From Stenotrophomonas maltophilia (GTDB lineage Bacteria; Pseudomonadota; Gammaproteobacteria; Xanthomonadales; Xanthomonadaceae), in assembly GCF_004684085.1 (NCBI RefSeq), contig NZ_SRHZ01000089.1:1-64000 (forward strand): a DNA stretch of 64,000 bases, read 5' to 3'. The notes under the pieces are model-generated. The model saw only the letters and a list, made by a program, of their open reading frames with translations, did not search any database and was not told where the DNA came from. Positions 56,740-64,000 of the stretch are shown here, piece by piece (the stretch's first letter is position 1; each line of letters opens with the position of its first letter). The position numbers and the translations under genes are program-made.

Positions 56740-59450
56740 GTTTCGGGCACCTCGACCTGCTGCACCGGCAGGGTCACCATCATCACCGTCGGGTCGTCCG
56801 GATCCAGCCTGGTCTTGAAGCCCAGGCTCTGGCACATCGCCAGCATGGTGCTGTTCTCGCGCAGTACCTGGCCTTCGACCACGTCCAGGCCCAGCCACTT
56901 GGCGTACTCGATCATGATCGCCATCAGCCGCCAGCCGATGCCATGTCCCTTCAGGTCCGAGCGGATCAGGATGCCGTACTCGCCACGGTGGTAGTCGGCG
57001 TCGGCGTGCAGGCGCACCGCGCCCAGCATTTCGCCGCTGCGCGGCTCGATCGCCACCAGCGCAATCGAGCGTGCGTAGTCGAGCTGGGTCAGGCGCGCGA
57101 TGAACTCATGGCTGAAATGCTTCACCGACTGGAAGAAGCGCAGGCGCAGGTCCTCGTCGCTGACGCGGGCGAAGAACGCGCGAAACAGCGCGTCGTCTTC
57201 CGGCCGCACCGGTCGCACGAAGGCACGGCCGCCATCGGACAGTTCGATGGTGCGCTCCCACTCCTTCGGGTACGGGAACACCGAGAAGCGCGGATGACCG
57301 CGGCCCTTGTGCAGGATGCGCGAGGGTGCGATGGCCACACGGGCGTCGAGGGCGAGGATGCCCTTGCCGTCGACCAGCAGCGGATTGATGTCCAGCGTGC
57401 GCACTTCGGGAATGTCGGCGGCCAGCTGCGCCAGCTTCACCAGGGCCAGCGCCAGTGCACGCTCGTCGGCGGCGGGCACGTCGCCATAGGCCTTGAGGAT
57501 GCGCGAGGCCCGGGTCTGGCCAATCAGCTCGTGGGCCAGGCGTAGATCCAGCGGCGGCAGTGCCAGCGCCTTGTCGTTGATCACTTCTACTGCGGTGCCG
57601 CCGCGGCCGACCACGATCACAGGGCCGAACGTCGCGTCATCGGCAATACCGACGATGATCTCGCGTGCCTTCGGGCGGACGATGGTCGGCTGTACCAGCA
57701 GGCCATCGATGCGGGCATCGGGACGCAACTGGCGCGCGCGCGCCAGGATCGTGTGGGCCGCGCTCTGCACCGCCGGCAGCGTCGCCAGATTCAAGCGCAC
57801 ACCGTCCACTTCCGACTTGTGCGGAATATCCGGCGAAAGAATCTTCAGTGCGACCGTGGCACCGCGTTCCAGCAGCGGCTGCGCCAGGTCCATCGCCTCG
57901 TGTGCATCGCGCGCATGCATCACCGGTGCGGACGGAATGCCATAGGCCTTGAGCAGTTCATGCGTGGCCAGCGGGTCCAACCACTGCTGGCCGTTGGCCA
58001 GGGCTGCGTCGACCAGCGCACGCGCGGCCGCCGCATCCACGCTGAAGTCCTGAGGCAGGCTGGGCGGCGTTTCCATCAGCGCGTTCTGCGCTTCGCGGTA
58101 GCGCACCAGATGCTGGAAGCCGCGCACCGCTTCGGCCTCGGTCGGATAGGTCGGCACCCGCGCCGCGTTGAGCGTGGCAGTGGCCTGGTCATCGTTGCCC
58201 AGCCAGACCGCGAACACCGGCTTGTCGCGGTGATGGCGCGGGCGCAGGCCCAGCGTGCGCGTCAGCGCCTGTGCCGCGTCTGCAGACGAGGTGAATGCGG
58301 TCGGCACGTTGACCACCATCACCGCATCGTTCTCGTTGTCGGCCAGCAGTGCTTCGATGGCAGACGCGTATCGTTCGCCATCGGCGTCGACCACGATGTC
58401 GACCGGGTTGCTGCGCGACCAGCCCTGCGGCAGCACCGCATCGAGCTTCTGCACCGTACTGTCGGACAGGTTGGCCAGCGTGCCGCGCAGCGCGATCAGC
58501 TGGTCCACGGCAAGGCGGCCGACACCGCCACCATTACTGAGGATGGCCAGGCGACGACCCGGGAACGTCCCCAGCCGCCCCAACGATTCGGCGGCAGTGA
58601 ACAGTTCGTCCAGCGCGCTCACACGCAGCAGGCCGGCACGGTTGAACGCCGCACCGTAGACGTCGTCGGCACGGGCCAGGGCCTGCACATGGGTATCGCG
58701 GCTGCCCGGCTGCACGCGCTCGGCGCGACCGGATTTCACCACCACCACCGGCTTTGCGCGGGCAGCGGCACGCGCGGCCGACATGAACTTGCGCGCGTCC
58801 TTGATCTGCTCGACATAGAGCAGGATGGCGCGGGTGCGATAGTCGGTGGCGAAGTAGTCGAGCAGGTCGCCGAAGTCGACGTCCAGCGTGTCGCCCAGCG
58901 ACACTACGGCAGAGAACCCGACCGAGCGCGCCACGCCCCATTCCACCAGCGCGGCGGCAATGGCCGAGGATTCGGAGATCAGCGCGAGGTCGCCGGCCTG
59001 CGGGAAATGCGCGGCGATGCTGGCATTGAGCCGTGCATGTGGCGCGATCACGCCCAGGCAATGCGGCCCGAGAATGCGCAGGCCATGCTTGCGCGCCACC
59101 GCTTCGACCTGCGCCGACAACGAGCCCGGGCCTTCGCCAAGGTGCGCGGTAAGAATGATCGCCGATTGCACGCCGCGTTCGGCGGCGGTGCGCACCACCT
59201 GCGGCACGATCGCCGCCGGCGCGGTGATCACCACCAGCTCGGGTACCCAGTCAAGGTCCTTCAGTCGCTTGACCGTGCGGATGCCATCGATCTCGGCATG
59301 CCGCGGGTTGATCCACGCCACCTTGCCGGGGAAGCCGGTGCCGCGCAGGTTGCGCATCACCGCGCGGCCGGCCGAGCGCTCACGCGGGCTGCCGCCGATC
59401 ACCGCGACCGACTGCGGACGGAACACAGACTGCAGGTGGTAGGTACTCAT
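56730..59450 (-). CDS. Protein lysine acetyltransferase, PatZ/Pat type (ACS-like domain plus GNAT)
   Basis: A 906-residue fusion. Residues about 1-460 are the CoA-binding and ligase parts of ADP-forming acetyl-CoA synthetase (FRPQSVAVIGGSPRERSAG), about 490-700 is an ATP-grasp domain (VALKILSPDIPHKSEVDGVR), and about 735-890 is a GNAT acetyltransferase (RSDLKGHGIGWRLMAIMIEY binds acetyl-CoA). This is the Pat/YfiQ order; such enzymes acetylate Acs and other proteins. The SHTG-type phospho-histidine loop of the active synthetases is not intact here (RDTHVQA), as in other Pat proteins. Its 3' end overlaps a SMAG repeat. Confidence 0.9.
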   Translation of the reverse strand: MSTYHLQSVFRPQSVAVIGGSPRERSAGRAVMRNLRGTGFPGKVAWINPRHAEIDGIRTVKRLKDLDWVPELVVITAPAAIVPQVVRTAAERGVQSAIILTAHLGEGPGSLSAQVEAVARKHGLRILGPHCLGVIAPHARLNASIAAHFPQAGDLALISESSAIAAALVEWGVARSVGFSAVVSLGDTLDVDFGDLLDYFATDYRTRAILLYVEQIKDARKFMSAARAAARAKPVVVVKSGRAERVQPGSRDTHVQALARADDVYGAAFNRAGLLRVSALDELFTAAESLGRLGTFPGRRLAILSNGGGVGRLAVDQLIALRGTLANLSDSTVQKLDAVLPQGWSRSNPVDIVVDADGERYASAIEALLADNENDAVMVVNVPTAFTSSADAAQALTRTLGLRPRHHRDKPVFAVWLGNDDQATATLNAARVPTYPTEAEAVRGFQHLVRYREAQNALMETPPSLPQDFSVDAAAARALVDAALANGQQWLDPLATHELLKAYGIPSAPVMHARDAHEAMDLAQPLLERGATVALKILSPDIPHKSEVDGVRLNLATLPAVQSAAHTILARARQLRPDARIDGLLVQPTIVRPKAREIIVGIADDATFGPVIVVGRGGTAVEVINDKALALPPLDLRLAHELIGQTRASRILKAYGDVPAADERALALALVKLAQLAADIPEVRTLDINPLLVDGKGILALDARVAIAPSRILHKGRGHPRFSVFPYPKEWERTIELSDGGRAFVRPVRPEDDALFRAFFARVSDEDLRLRFFQSVKHFSHEFIARLTQLDYARSIALVAIEPRSGEMLGAVRLHADADYHRGEYGILIRSDLKGHGIGWRLMAIMIEYAKWLGLDVVEGQVLRENSTMLAMCQSLGFKTRLDPDDPTVMMVTLPVQQVEVPETPL

Positions 59451-59515
59451 GCGCCTACGGTACACGGACTGGCGCTGCAGCGGCATGATCGTGCGCAAGC
59501 ACCCAGGCACACCGC

Positions 59516-59579
59516 ATCCACGCATGGCGTGGATCTACTGATGCCCGCAACTACAGTAGATCCACGCCATGCGTGGATG
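59516..59579. repeat. SMAG inverted pair
   Basis: ATCCACGC-ATG-GCGTGGAT ending CTAC, then the inverted GTAGATCCACGCCATGCG unit, between patZ and mgtE. Confidence 0.85.
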
Positions 59580-59588
59580 TCGACCCGC

Positions 59589-60959
59589 TTACAGCAGCGT
59601 GCCGTGCAGGATCATCGCGGCGATGCTGAAGTAGATCACCAGCCCGGTCACGTCCACCAGGGTGGCCACGAACGGGGCCGAGGCGCTGGCGGGATCGAAG
59701 CCCAGCCGCTTGAGGATGAAAGGCAGCATCGAGCCGGACAGCGAGCCGAAGGTGACGATGCCGACCAGCGCGGCGCCGATGGTGATCGCCAGCAGGATCC
59801 AGTGCTCGCCGTAGTCATGCAGGCCACCCAGCTGCCAGATCACGATGCGCACGATGGCCAGGCAGCCGAGGATCGCGCCCAGCACCATGCCGGTGGGCAC
59901 TTCGCGCAGGGCCACCTTCCACCAGTCGCGCAGGCGCAGTTCGCGCAGCGCCAGGCTGCGGATCAGCAGCGAGGTGGCCTGCGAACCGGAATTGCCACCG
60001 GAACTCATGATCAGTGGGATGAACAGGGTCAGCACCACCGCACGGGCCAGTTCGTCCTCGTAGTGCTGCATCGCGCTGGCGGTGAGCATCTCGCCCAGGA
60101 ACAGCACGCTCAGCCAGCCGGCGCGCTTGCGCAGCATCTCGAAGAAGCCGATCTGCATGTACGGCTTGTCCAGCGCTTCCATGCCACCGAACTTGTGCGC
60201 GTCTTCGGTGGATTCCTCGATCAGCGCATCGAGCACGTCGTCGACGGTGACGATGCCGAGCATCTGCTGCTGGGCGTCGACCACGGGAATCGCCAGCAGA
60301 TCGTGGCGACGGATCAGCCGCGCCACTTCCTCCTGGTCCATCAGTGCGTCCACCGTCACCGGCGGATTGACCTGCGCCACGTCCAGGATCGATTCCTCCG
60401 GCAGCCCGGTGATCAGCCGGCGCATGGTCACCACCTGCTGCAGCTGCTGGCTGGCCGGGTCGAGCACGTAGATCGCGTACACCGTCTCGCGGGTGCGCTC
60501 GACCTGGCGGATGTGCTGCAGGGTCTGCGCCACGGTCCAGCTGGCAGGCACCGCCACGTACTCGGTGGTCATCAGCGCGCCCGCGGTGTTCGGCGGGTAG
60601 CTGAGCAGCTTCTGGATGGCCTGGCGGGCGTCGGTGCCCAGCAGCGGGATCAACCGCGCGCGCTCGTCTTCGTCCAGTTCGTGGACGATGTCGGTGGCGC
60701 GGTCATCGGCCATCAGCCCGAGCAGTGCGGCGGCGCGCGCCGGCGGCAGCGCGGCCACCAGTTCGCCGCTGCGGTGCAGCTCCGGTGCTTCCAGCATCTT
60801 CACTGCACGCGGCAATGACAGCGCGGCCAGCGTTTCCGCGGCGCGGGTCAGTTCCAGCGTGTTGAGAAATTCCACCGCATCGGCGGTGTTGTAGTTCGCC
60901 AGTGGCGCGGCCAGTGCGGCGGCATCGGCCACCGGGCGCAGCAATTGCTTCTGGTTCAT
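59589..60959 (-). CDS. mgtE: Magnesium transporter MgtE
   Basis: A 456-residue Mg channel. The N-terminal superhelical domain (about 20-130) is followed by tandem CBS domains (about 140-270; PANTAGALMTTEYVAVPASW, DLLAIPVVDAQQQMLGIVTV), then five membrane helices (about 290-450). The pore helix has the family motif GGNSGSQATSLLIRSLALRE (about 329-348). The N and CBS domains close the channel when Mg is high. The start codon lies inside a strong inverted repeat, which suggests translational control. Confidence 0.94.
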   Translation of the reverse strand: MNQKQLLRPVADAAALAAPLANYNTADAVEFLNTLELTRAAETLAALSLPRAVKMLEAPELHRSGELVAALPPARAAALLGLMADDRATDIVHELDEDERARLIPLLGTDARQAIQKLLSYPPNTAGALMTTEYVAVPASWTVAQTLQHIRQVERTRETVYAIYVLDPASQQLQQVVTMRRLITGLPEESILDVAQVNPPVTVDALMDQEEVARLIRRHDLLAIPVVDAQQQMLGIVTVDDVLDALIEESTEDAHKFGGMEALDKPYMQIGFFEMLRKRAGWLSVLFLGEMLTASAMQHYEDELARAVVLTLFIPLIMSSGGNSGSQATSLLIRSLALRELRLRDWWKVALREVPTGMVLGAILGCLAIVRIVIWQLGGLHDYGEHWILLAITIGAALVGIVTFGSLSGSMLPFILKRLGFDPASASAPFVATLVDVTGLVIYFSIAAMILHGTLL

Positions 60960-61021
60960 CGGGTTTGCCTTGTGGGGGGTGCGACCTCGCGCAACGCCAA
61001 CGCAGGCAAACCGTCCCGATG
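60957..61021 (-). promoter_or_regulatory. Hairpin enclosing the mgtE start codon
   Basis: Read on the minus strand, CATCGG-(GAC)-GGTTTGCC at the 5' side can pair with GGCAAACC-CGATG, which includes the ATG of mgtE. Thirteen pairs with a short bulge, over a 35-base loop. The start codon and ribosome site would be sequestered, a layout for translational regulation. The rest of the 348-base spacer to the KefC gene shows a possible -10 (CATAAT at 61226) and no gene. Confidence 0.55.
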
Positions 61022-61307
61022 TCAGGCGGTGGCCATCGCTGGCGTCGAACGAGGTCGACTTCTACTGTCGCTGGACATGGGTTGGGGACTCCGGGATGCG
61101 TGTGCCGGCGGACACGCCACCAGCGGCGGGCAGTCTGGACCCGGGGGCGATGCAGGTCAACCCGGCGGTCACAGCGGCGCGGGCCTTCCGGACAGGTCGT
61201 TCTCGTGCGTACACGGGCGGGCGCGCATAATGAGGTGGTGGTGTTCACCACGCCTTTTCCCACCCGAACGGACGCATTGCGGGCACCGACGATGATCAGG
61301 AATTCCC

Positions 61308-63086
61308 ATGCATAGCGGTGGTCTGGAACTGGCCCTGGTACTGCTGCTGGCAGCGGTCATCGCCGTGCCGGTGTTCAAGAAGTTCGGCTTCGGTGCGGTG
61401 CTGGGCTACCTGGCGGCCGGCGTGGTGCTGGGCCCGGATGGGCTGGGTTTCGTGCAGGATGCCGATCGCATCCTTGGCGCCGCCGAGATCGGCGTGGTGA
61501 TGCTGCTGTTCGTGATCGGGCTGGAGCTGTCGCCAGCGCGCCTGAAGGTAATGCGGCGTTCGGTGTTCGGTGCTGGTGCGGCACAGGTGGCGCTGTCCGG
61601 GCTGGTGCTGGGTGGCCTGCTGCTGCTCGACCACTTCCAGTGGAAGAGCGCGCTGGTGGTGGGCGTGGCACTGGCGCTGTCATCGACTGCAGTCGGTCTG
61701 CAGCTGCTGTCCGAACACAAAGCGATCAACAGTGATCACGGCCGGCTGGGCTTTGCCATCCTGCTGTTCCAGGACCTGATCGCGATCCCGTTGCTGGCGG
61801 CCATCCCGCTGCTGGGTGGGGTGAAGAACGAGACCCTGCGCTGGGAAGATGCGGCCGTGGCACTGGGCGCACTGGCGGTGGTGATCCTGTGCGGGCGACC
61901 GGTGCTGCGCAGAGTGTTCAGCATCATCGCGCGCACCCGCAGTCCCGAAGTGTTCACTGCCACCGCCCTGCTGGTGGTGCTCGGCACGGCCTGGTTCATG
62001 CAGGAAGCGGGCCTCAGCCCCAGCCTGGGTGCGTTCCTGGCCGGCGTGCTGTTGTCCGATTCGGAATTCCGGCACGAACTGGAAGCGCAGATCGAACCAT
62101 TCAAAGGCCTGCTGCTGGGTCTGTTCTTCATCGCGGTGGGCATGGGCATCGACCTCGACCGCATTGTTGCCGAGCCCTGGCTGATCGCCGCTGGCGTGGC
62201 GATCCTGCTGGTGGTGAAGTTCAGCCTGCTGTATGTCATCGGCCGCATCGCCAGGCTCAGTTCAAGGCACTCGCTGCTGCTGGGCAGCGTACTGTGGCTG
62301 GGTGGCGAGTTCGCCTTCGTGGTGTTCAATGAAGCACAGCGCGCACACCTGCTGGGCAACGCCAACCACGACCGGCTGGTGGCGATCGTCGGCCTGTCGA
62401 TGGCGATCACGCCGCTGCTGATGATCGCGCTGCTCAAGCTGCTCGGCCAGGAGAAGGCCGCACCGCGCGAAGCAGCGGAGGCCGACAAGGTGGCGCCGGA
62501 CAACCGGCCGAAGGTACTGATCGCCGGTATGGGCCGCTTCGGCCAGGTCATCGCGCGCCTGCTGACCGCGCAGAAGGTGCCGTTCGTGGCGCTTGAAGCG
62601 AACCCGGATACCGTGGCCGACCTGCGTCGCTTCGGCAACCAGCTGTACTACGGTGACCCGACCCGGCCGGAGATGCTGCGTGCGGCCGGCGGCGAGCACA
62701 TCGATGTGTTCGTGATCACCGTGGATGACCCGGAGACCAACCTGCGCGCGGTACGCATGGTGCGCCGGCTGTACCCTGACGCGAAGGTGCTGGCCCGCGC
62801 ACGCAACCGACAGCATGCGTGGCGCCTGATGGACATGTCGGCCGAGCCGTTCCGCGAAGTGTTCGGCACCAGCCTGGAGATGAGCGGGCGCGTGCTGACC
62901 GCGCTGGGCGTTGCAGCAGACGTGGCCGAACGCCATGTGCAGCGCTTCCGTGAGCACGACGAACAACTGCTGCGCGACCAGTACCTGGTCTACGACGACG
63001 AGGCGGCCGTGATCCAGACCTCGCGCGATGCACGCAATGACCTGATGCATCTGTTCGAGGCCGACGCAGAGAGCGACGACAAGTAG
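61308..63086 (+). CDS. Monovalent cation:proton antiporter-2 family protein, KefC-like
   Basis: A 592-residue antiporter. Residues 1-385 hold about 12 membrane helices with the CPA2 features GAVLGYLAAGVVLGPDGLGF, FVIGLELSPARL and FLAGVLLSDSEFRHELE. At about residue 400 a RCK/TrkA-N domain begins (VLIAGMGRFGQVIARLL, then NQLYYGDPTRPEMLRAAG), which binds NAD(H) or glutathione. It fits the glutathione-gated potassium efflux family KefB/KefC, but no KefF/KefG partner gene is adjacent. It is divergent from mgtE. Confidence 0.9.
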   Translation: MHSGGLELALVLLLAAVIAVPVFKKFGFGAVLGYLAAGVVLGPDGLGFVQDADRILGAAEIGVVMLLFVIGLELSPARLKVMRRSVFGAGAAQVALSGLVLGGLLLLDHFQWKSALVVGVALALSSTAVGLQLLSEHKAINSDHGRLGFAILLFQDLIAIPLLAAIPLLGGVKNETLRWEDAAVALGALAVVILCGRPVLRRVFSIIARTRSPEVFTATALLVVLGTAWFMQEAGLSPSLGAFLAGVLLSDSEFRHELEAQIEPFKGLLLGLFFIAVGMGIDLDRIVAEPWLIAAGVAILLVVKFSLLYVIGRIARLSSRHSLLLGSVLWLGGEFAFVVFNEAQRAHLLGNANHDRLVAIVGLSMAITPLLMIALLKLLGQEKAAPREAAEADKVAPDNRPKVLIAGMGRFGQVIARLLTAQKVPFVALEANPDTVADLRRFGNQLYYGDPTRPEMLRAAGGEHIDVFVITVDDPETNLRAVRMVRRLYPDAKVLARARNRQHAWRLMDMSAEPFREVFGTSLEMSGRVLTALGVAADVAERHVQRFREHDEQLLRDQYLVYDDEAAVIQTSRDARNDLMHLFEADAESDDK

Positions 63087-63222
63087 ATCCACGCCAACGC
63101 GTGGATGCTTTGGATTCGATCATCCACGCATGGCGTGGATCTACCAGGAGAATCCTGCCGACCAACGGTCGGCACCCACCCGGAGCAGTTTTCCGTAGTA
63201 GATCCACGCCATGCGTGGATGA
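63084..63222. repeat. SMAG cluster
   Basis: GTAGATCCACGCCAACGCG and rest, an inverted ATCCACGC/GCGTGGAT unit ending CTACC, an ACCAACGGTCGGCACC unit, and another GTAGATCCACGCCATGCG element. They fill the spacer between the antiporter and the ankyrin gene. Confidence 0.85.
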
Positions 63223-63231
63223 CGCGATGCA

Positions 63232-63270
63232 GGGGTCAGAGCCCTTTCCGTTGGAAAGGGATCCGACCCC
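63232..63270. repeat. GGGGTC/GACCCC hairpin repeat, copy 5
   Basis: GGGGTCAGAGCCCTTTCC, loop, GGAAAGGGATCCGACCCC, just before the end of the convergent ankyrin gene. Same orientation as copies 1 and 2. Confidence 0.8.
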
Positions 63271-63277
63271 GGCCCGA

Positions 63278-64000
63278 TCAGCCGTTATCGCGCAGGAACC
63301 GGGCCATCGACGAAACGCCCGGCACGCGCGGTTCGAACTCGCCAGCCACGTCGATGAAGCCACGCATCACCGCGATCTCGCGCGGGCTGCGGTTGAGGCT
63401 GTCGCGTACTTCCGGATCGGCACCGGCGCGCAGCAGGCGCTGCACCAGCAACGGCAGGCCATGCAGGGCGGCCAGATGCAGCGGACCGAAACCACGCGGA
63501 TCACGCACCTCCAGGCTTACCTCCTCGTCCAGCAGGCGCTCCACCGCGGCCATCACCACCTGCTCGTCGCAGGCGGTACCCGGCTCGGCGCGTGCGCCCA
63601 ACAGCAGCAGCAGCGGCGTGACCGACCCAGCAGCGGCCTGGTCCGGTTCGGCACCGGCCAGCAACAGGGTGTCGAGCAGGGCCAGCAGGCGCGAGCGGTC
63701 GCGGGCACTGAAGCCGTACAACGCGGCACAGTGCAGCGGACCCAACTGCTGCGCGTCACCGGCGTGCACGTCGGCGCCGGCGGTAAGCAGGCGCGCGACG
63801 ATGTCCGGAAGACCCAGCGCAGAGGCCAGCATCAGCACGGTCACCCCGCCCGGCAGGCGGTGTTCGAGCTTGGCGCCGGCATCGAGCAGGGCCGAAACGA
63901 TATCCACCTGGCGCATGCTGACCGCGGCCGACAACGGCGTCGCACCACTGGCGGCGGCGTGCTGCGGATCGGCACCTCGTGCCAGCAACAGGTCGGTCAC
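63278..64000 (-). CDS. Ankyrin-repeat protein, C-terminal part (runs off the window)
   Basis: At least 240 residues, all from the C-terminal part; the frame is open at base 64000, so the gene starts beyond the window and the apparent GTG start at the edge is probably internal. Six or so ankyrin units are visible: LLLARGADPQHAAASGATPL, LLDAGAKLEHRLPGGVTVLM, LLTAGADVHAGDAQQLGPLH, LLLAGAEPDQAAAGSVTPLL, LLDEEVSLEVRDPRGFGPLH and LLRAGADPEVRDSLNRSPRE. It ends VPGVSSMARFLRDNG. Related Xanthomonad proteins are much longer, with membrane segments near the N terminus (recollection). Protein-protein interaction role. Confidence 0.85.
   Translation of the reverse strand: MTDLLLARGADPQHAAASGATPLSAAVSMRQVDIVSALLDAGAKLEHRLPGGVTVLMLASALGLPDIVARLLTAGADVHAGDAQQLGPLHCAALYGFSARDRSRLLALLDTLLLAGAEPDQAAAGSVTPLLLLLGARAEPGTACDEQVVMAAVERLLDEEVSLEVRDPRGFGPLHLAALHGLPLLVQRLLRAGADPEVRDSLNRSPREIAVMRGFIDVAGEFEPRVPGVSSMARFLRDNG

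Noticed and set aside
60960..61307. Classical M-box or ykkC-like Mg riboswitch before mgtE
   Set aside because: None of the conserved core elements could be recognised by eye; only the start-codon hairpin is supported.

Overview
The window reads as chromosomal DNA of a Stenotrophomonas (S. maltophilia complex, Xanthomonadaceae). The grounds are uniformly high GC, Xanthomonad-type gene content (DPP IV, DUF885 peptidase, secreted chitin-active LPMOs, Mg-type HemB) and, above all, dozens of short GTAG-headed palindromes between genes, the SMAG repeats typical of this species. There is no prophage, integrase, CRISPR array or rRNA operon. The only transposase-like gene is a domesticated RAYT.

Layout. 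1-5.6 kb: repeats, an ygiB-ygiC-zinc ribbon operon on the minus strand, then ilvD and a small secreted protein. 5.7-13.5 kb: dinG, aroE, hemB, a bestrophin and several small membrane or envelope proteins. 13.6-19.9 kb: two large exported peptidases (DUF885 and dipeptidyl peptidase IV), a Coa1-like protein, a YfcG-type GST and a YqhA protein. 20.1-23.2 kb: a TonB-domain lipoprotein, an AraC regulator and a RAYT embedded in its own repeat family. 23.2-28.6 kb: an export operon (tripeptidyl-peptidase-like lipoprotein plus NatA/NatB ABC transporter, genes joined by ATGA overlaps), a membrane diguanylate cyclase and a DUF1203 protein. 28.8-31.3 kb: two tandem AA10 lytic polysaccharide monooxygenases. 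31.4-44.8 kb: ferredoxin-NADP reductase, a YadG/YadH-type ABC exporter, a PanE-like reductase coupled to an SDR, tatD, hrpB, rluE, a secreted methyltransferase and an aldo/keto reductase.

44.8-48.3 kb is the most unusual region. About 1.1 kb without a recognisable protein gene carries two adjacent tRNA-like modules, a triple ACATTATC operator-like array and several strong hairpins. It leads into a slipin (SPFH) gene without a membrane segment and then rtcB (RNA ligase). This looks like an RNA-repair locus in which tRNA-mimicking RNA, a slipin scaffold and RtcB ligase belong together. It recalls the Salmonella rsr-yrlBA-rtcBA operon, but it has no Ro60/Rsr, RtcA or RtcR in view.

48.4-64 kb: an Rrf2 regulator with a flavoprotein reductase (and a palindromic operator on the regulator's start codon), a chemotaxis receptor, a LysR/MFS/aldo-keto reductase cluster, an alpha/beta hydrolase, a YbjQ protein, a PatZ-type protein acetyltransferase, mgtE (start codon inside a hairpin), a KefC-type antiporter and the C-terminal part of an ankyrin-repeat protein that runs off the right edge.

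Three repeat families shape the spacers: SMAG; a GGGGTC...GACCCC hairpin family (five copies); and a GGGGACGGAGGGGATTAAG family (three copies) that surrounds the RAYT. At three loci a repeat supplies the last codons and stop, or only the last codons, of a gene.
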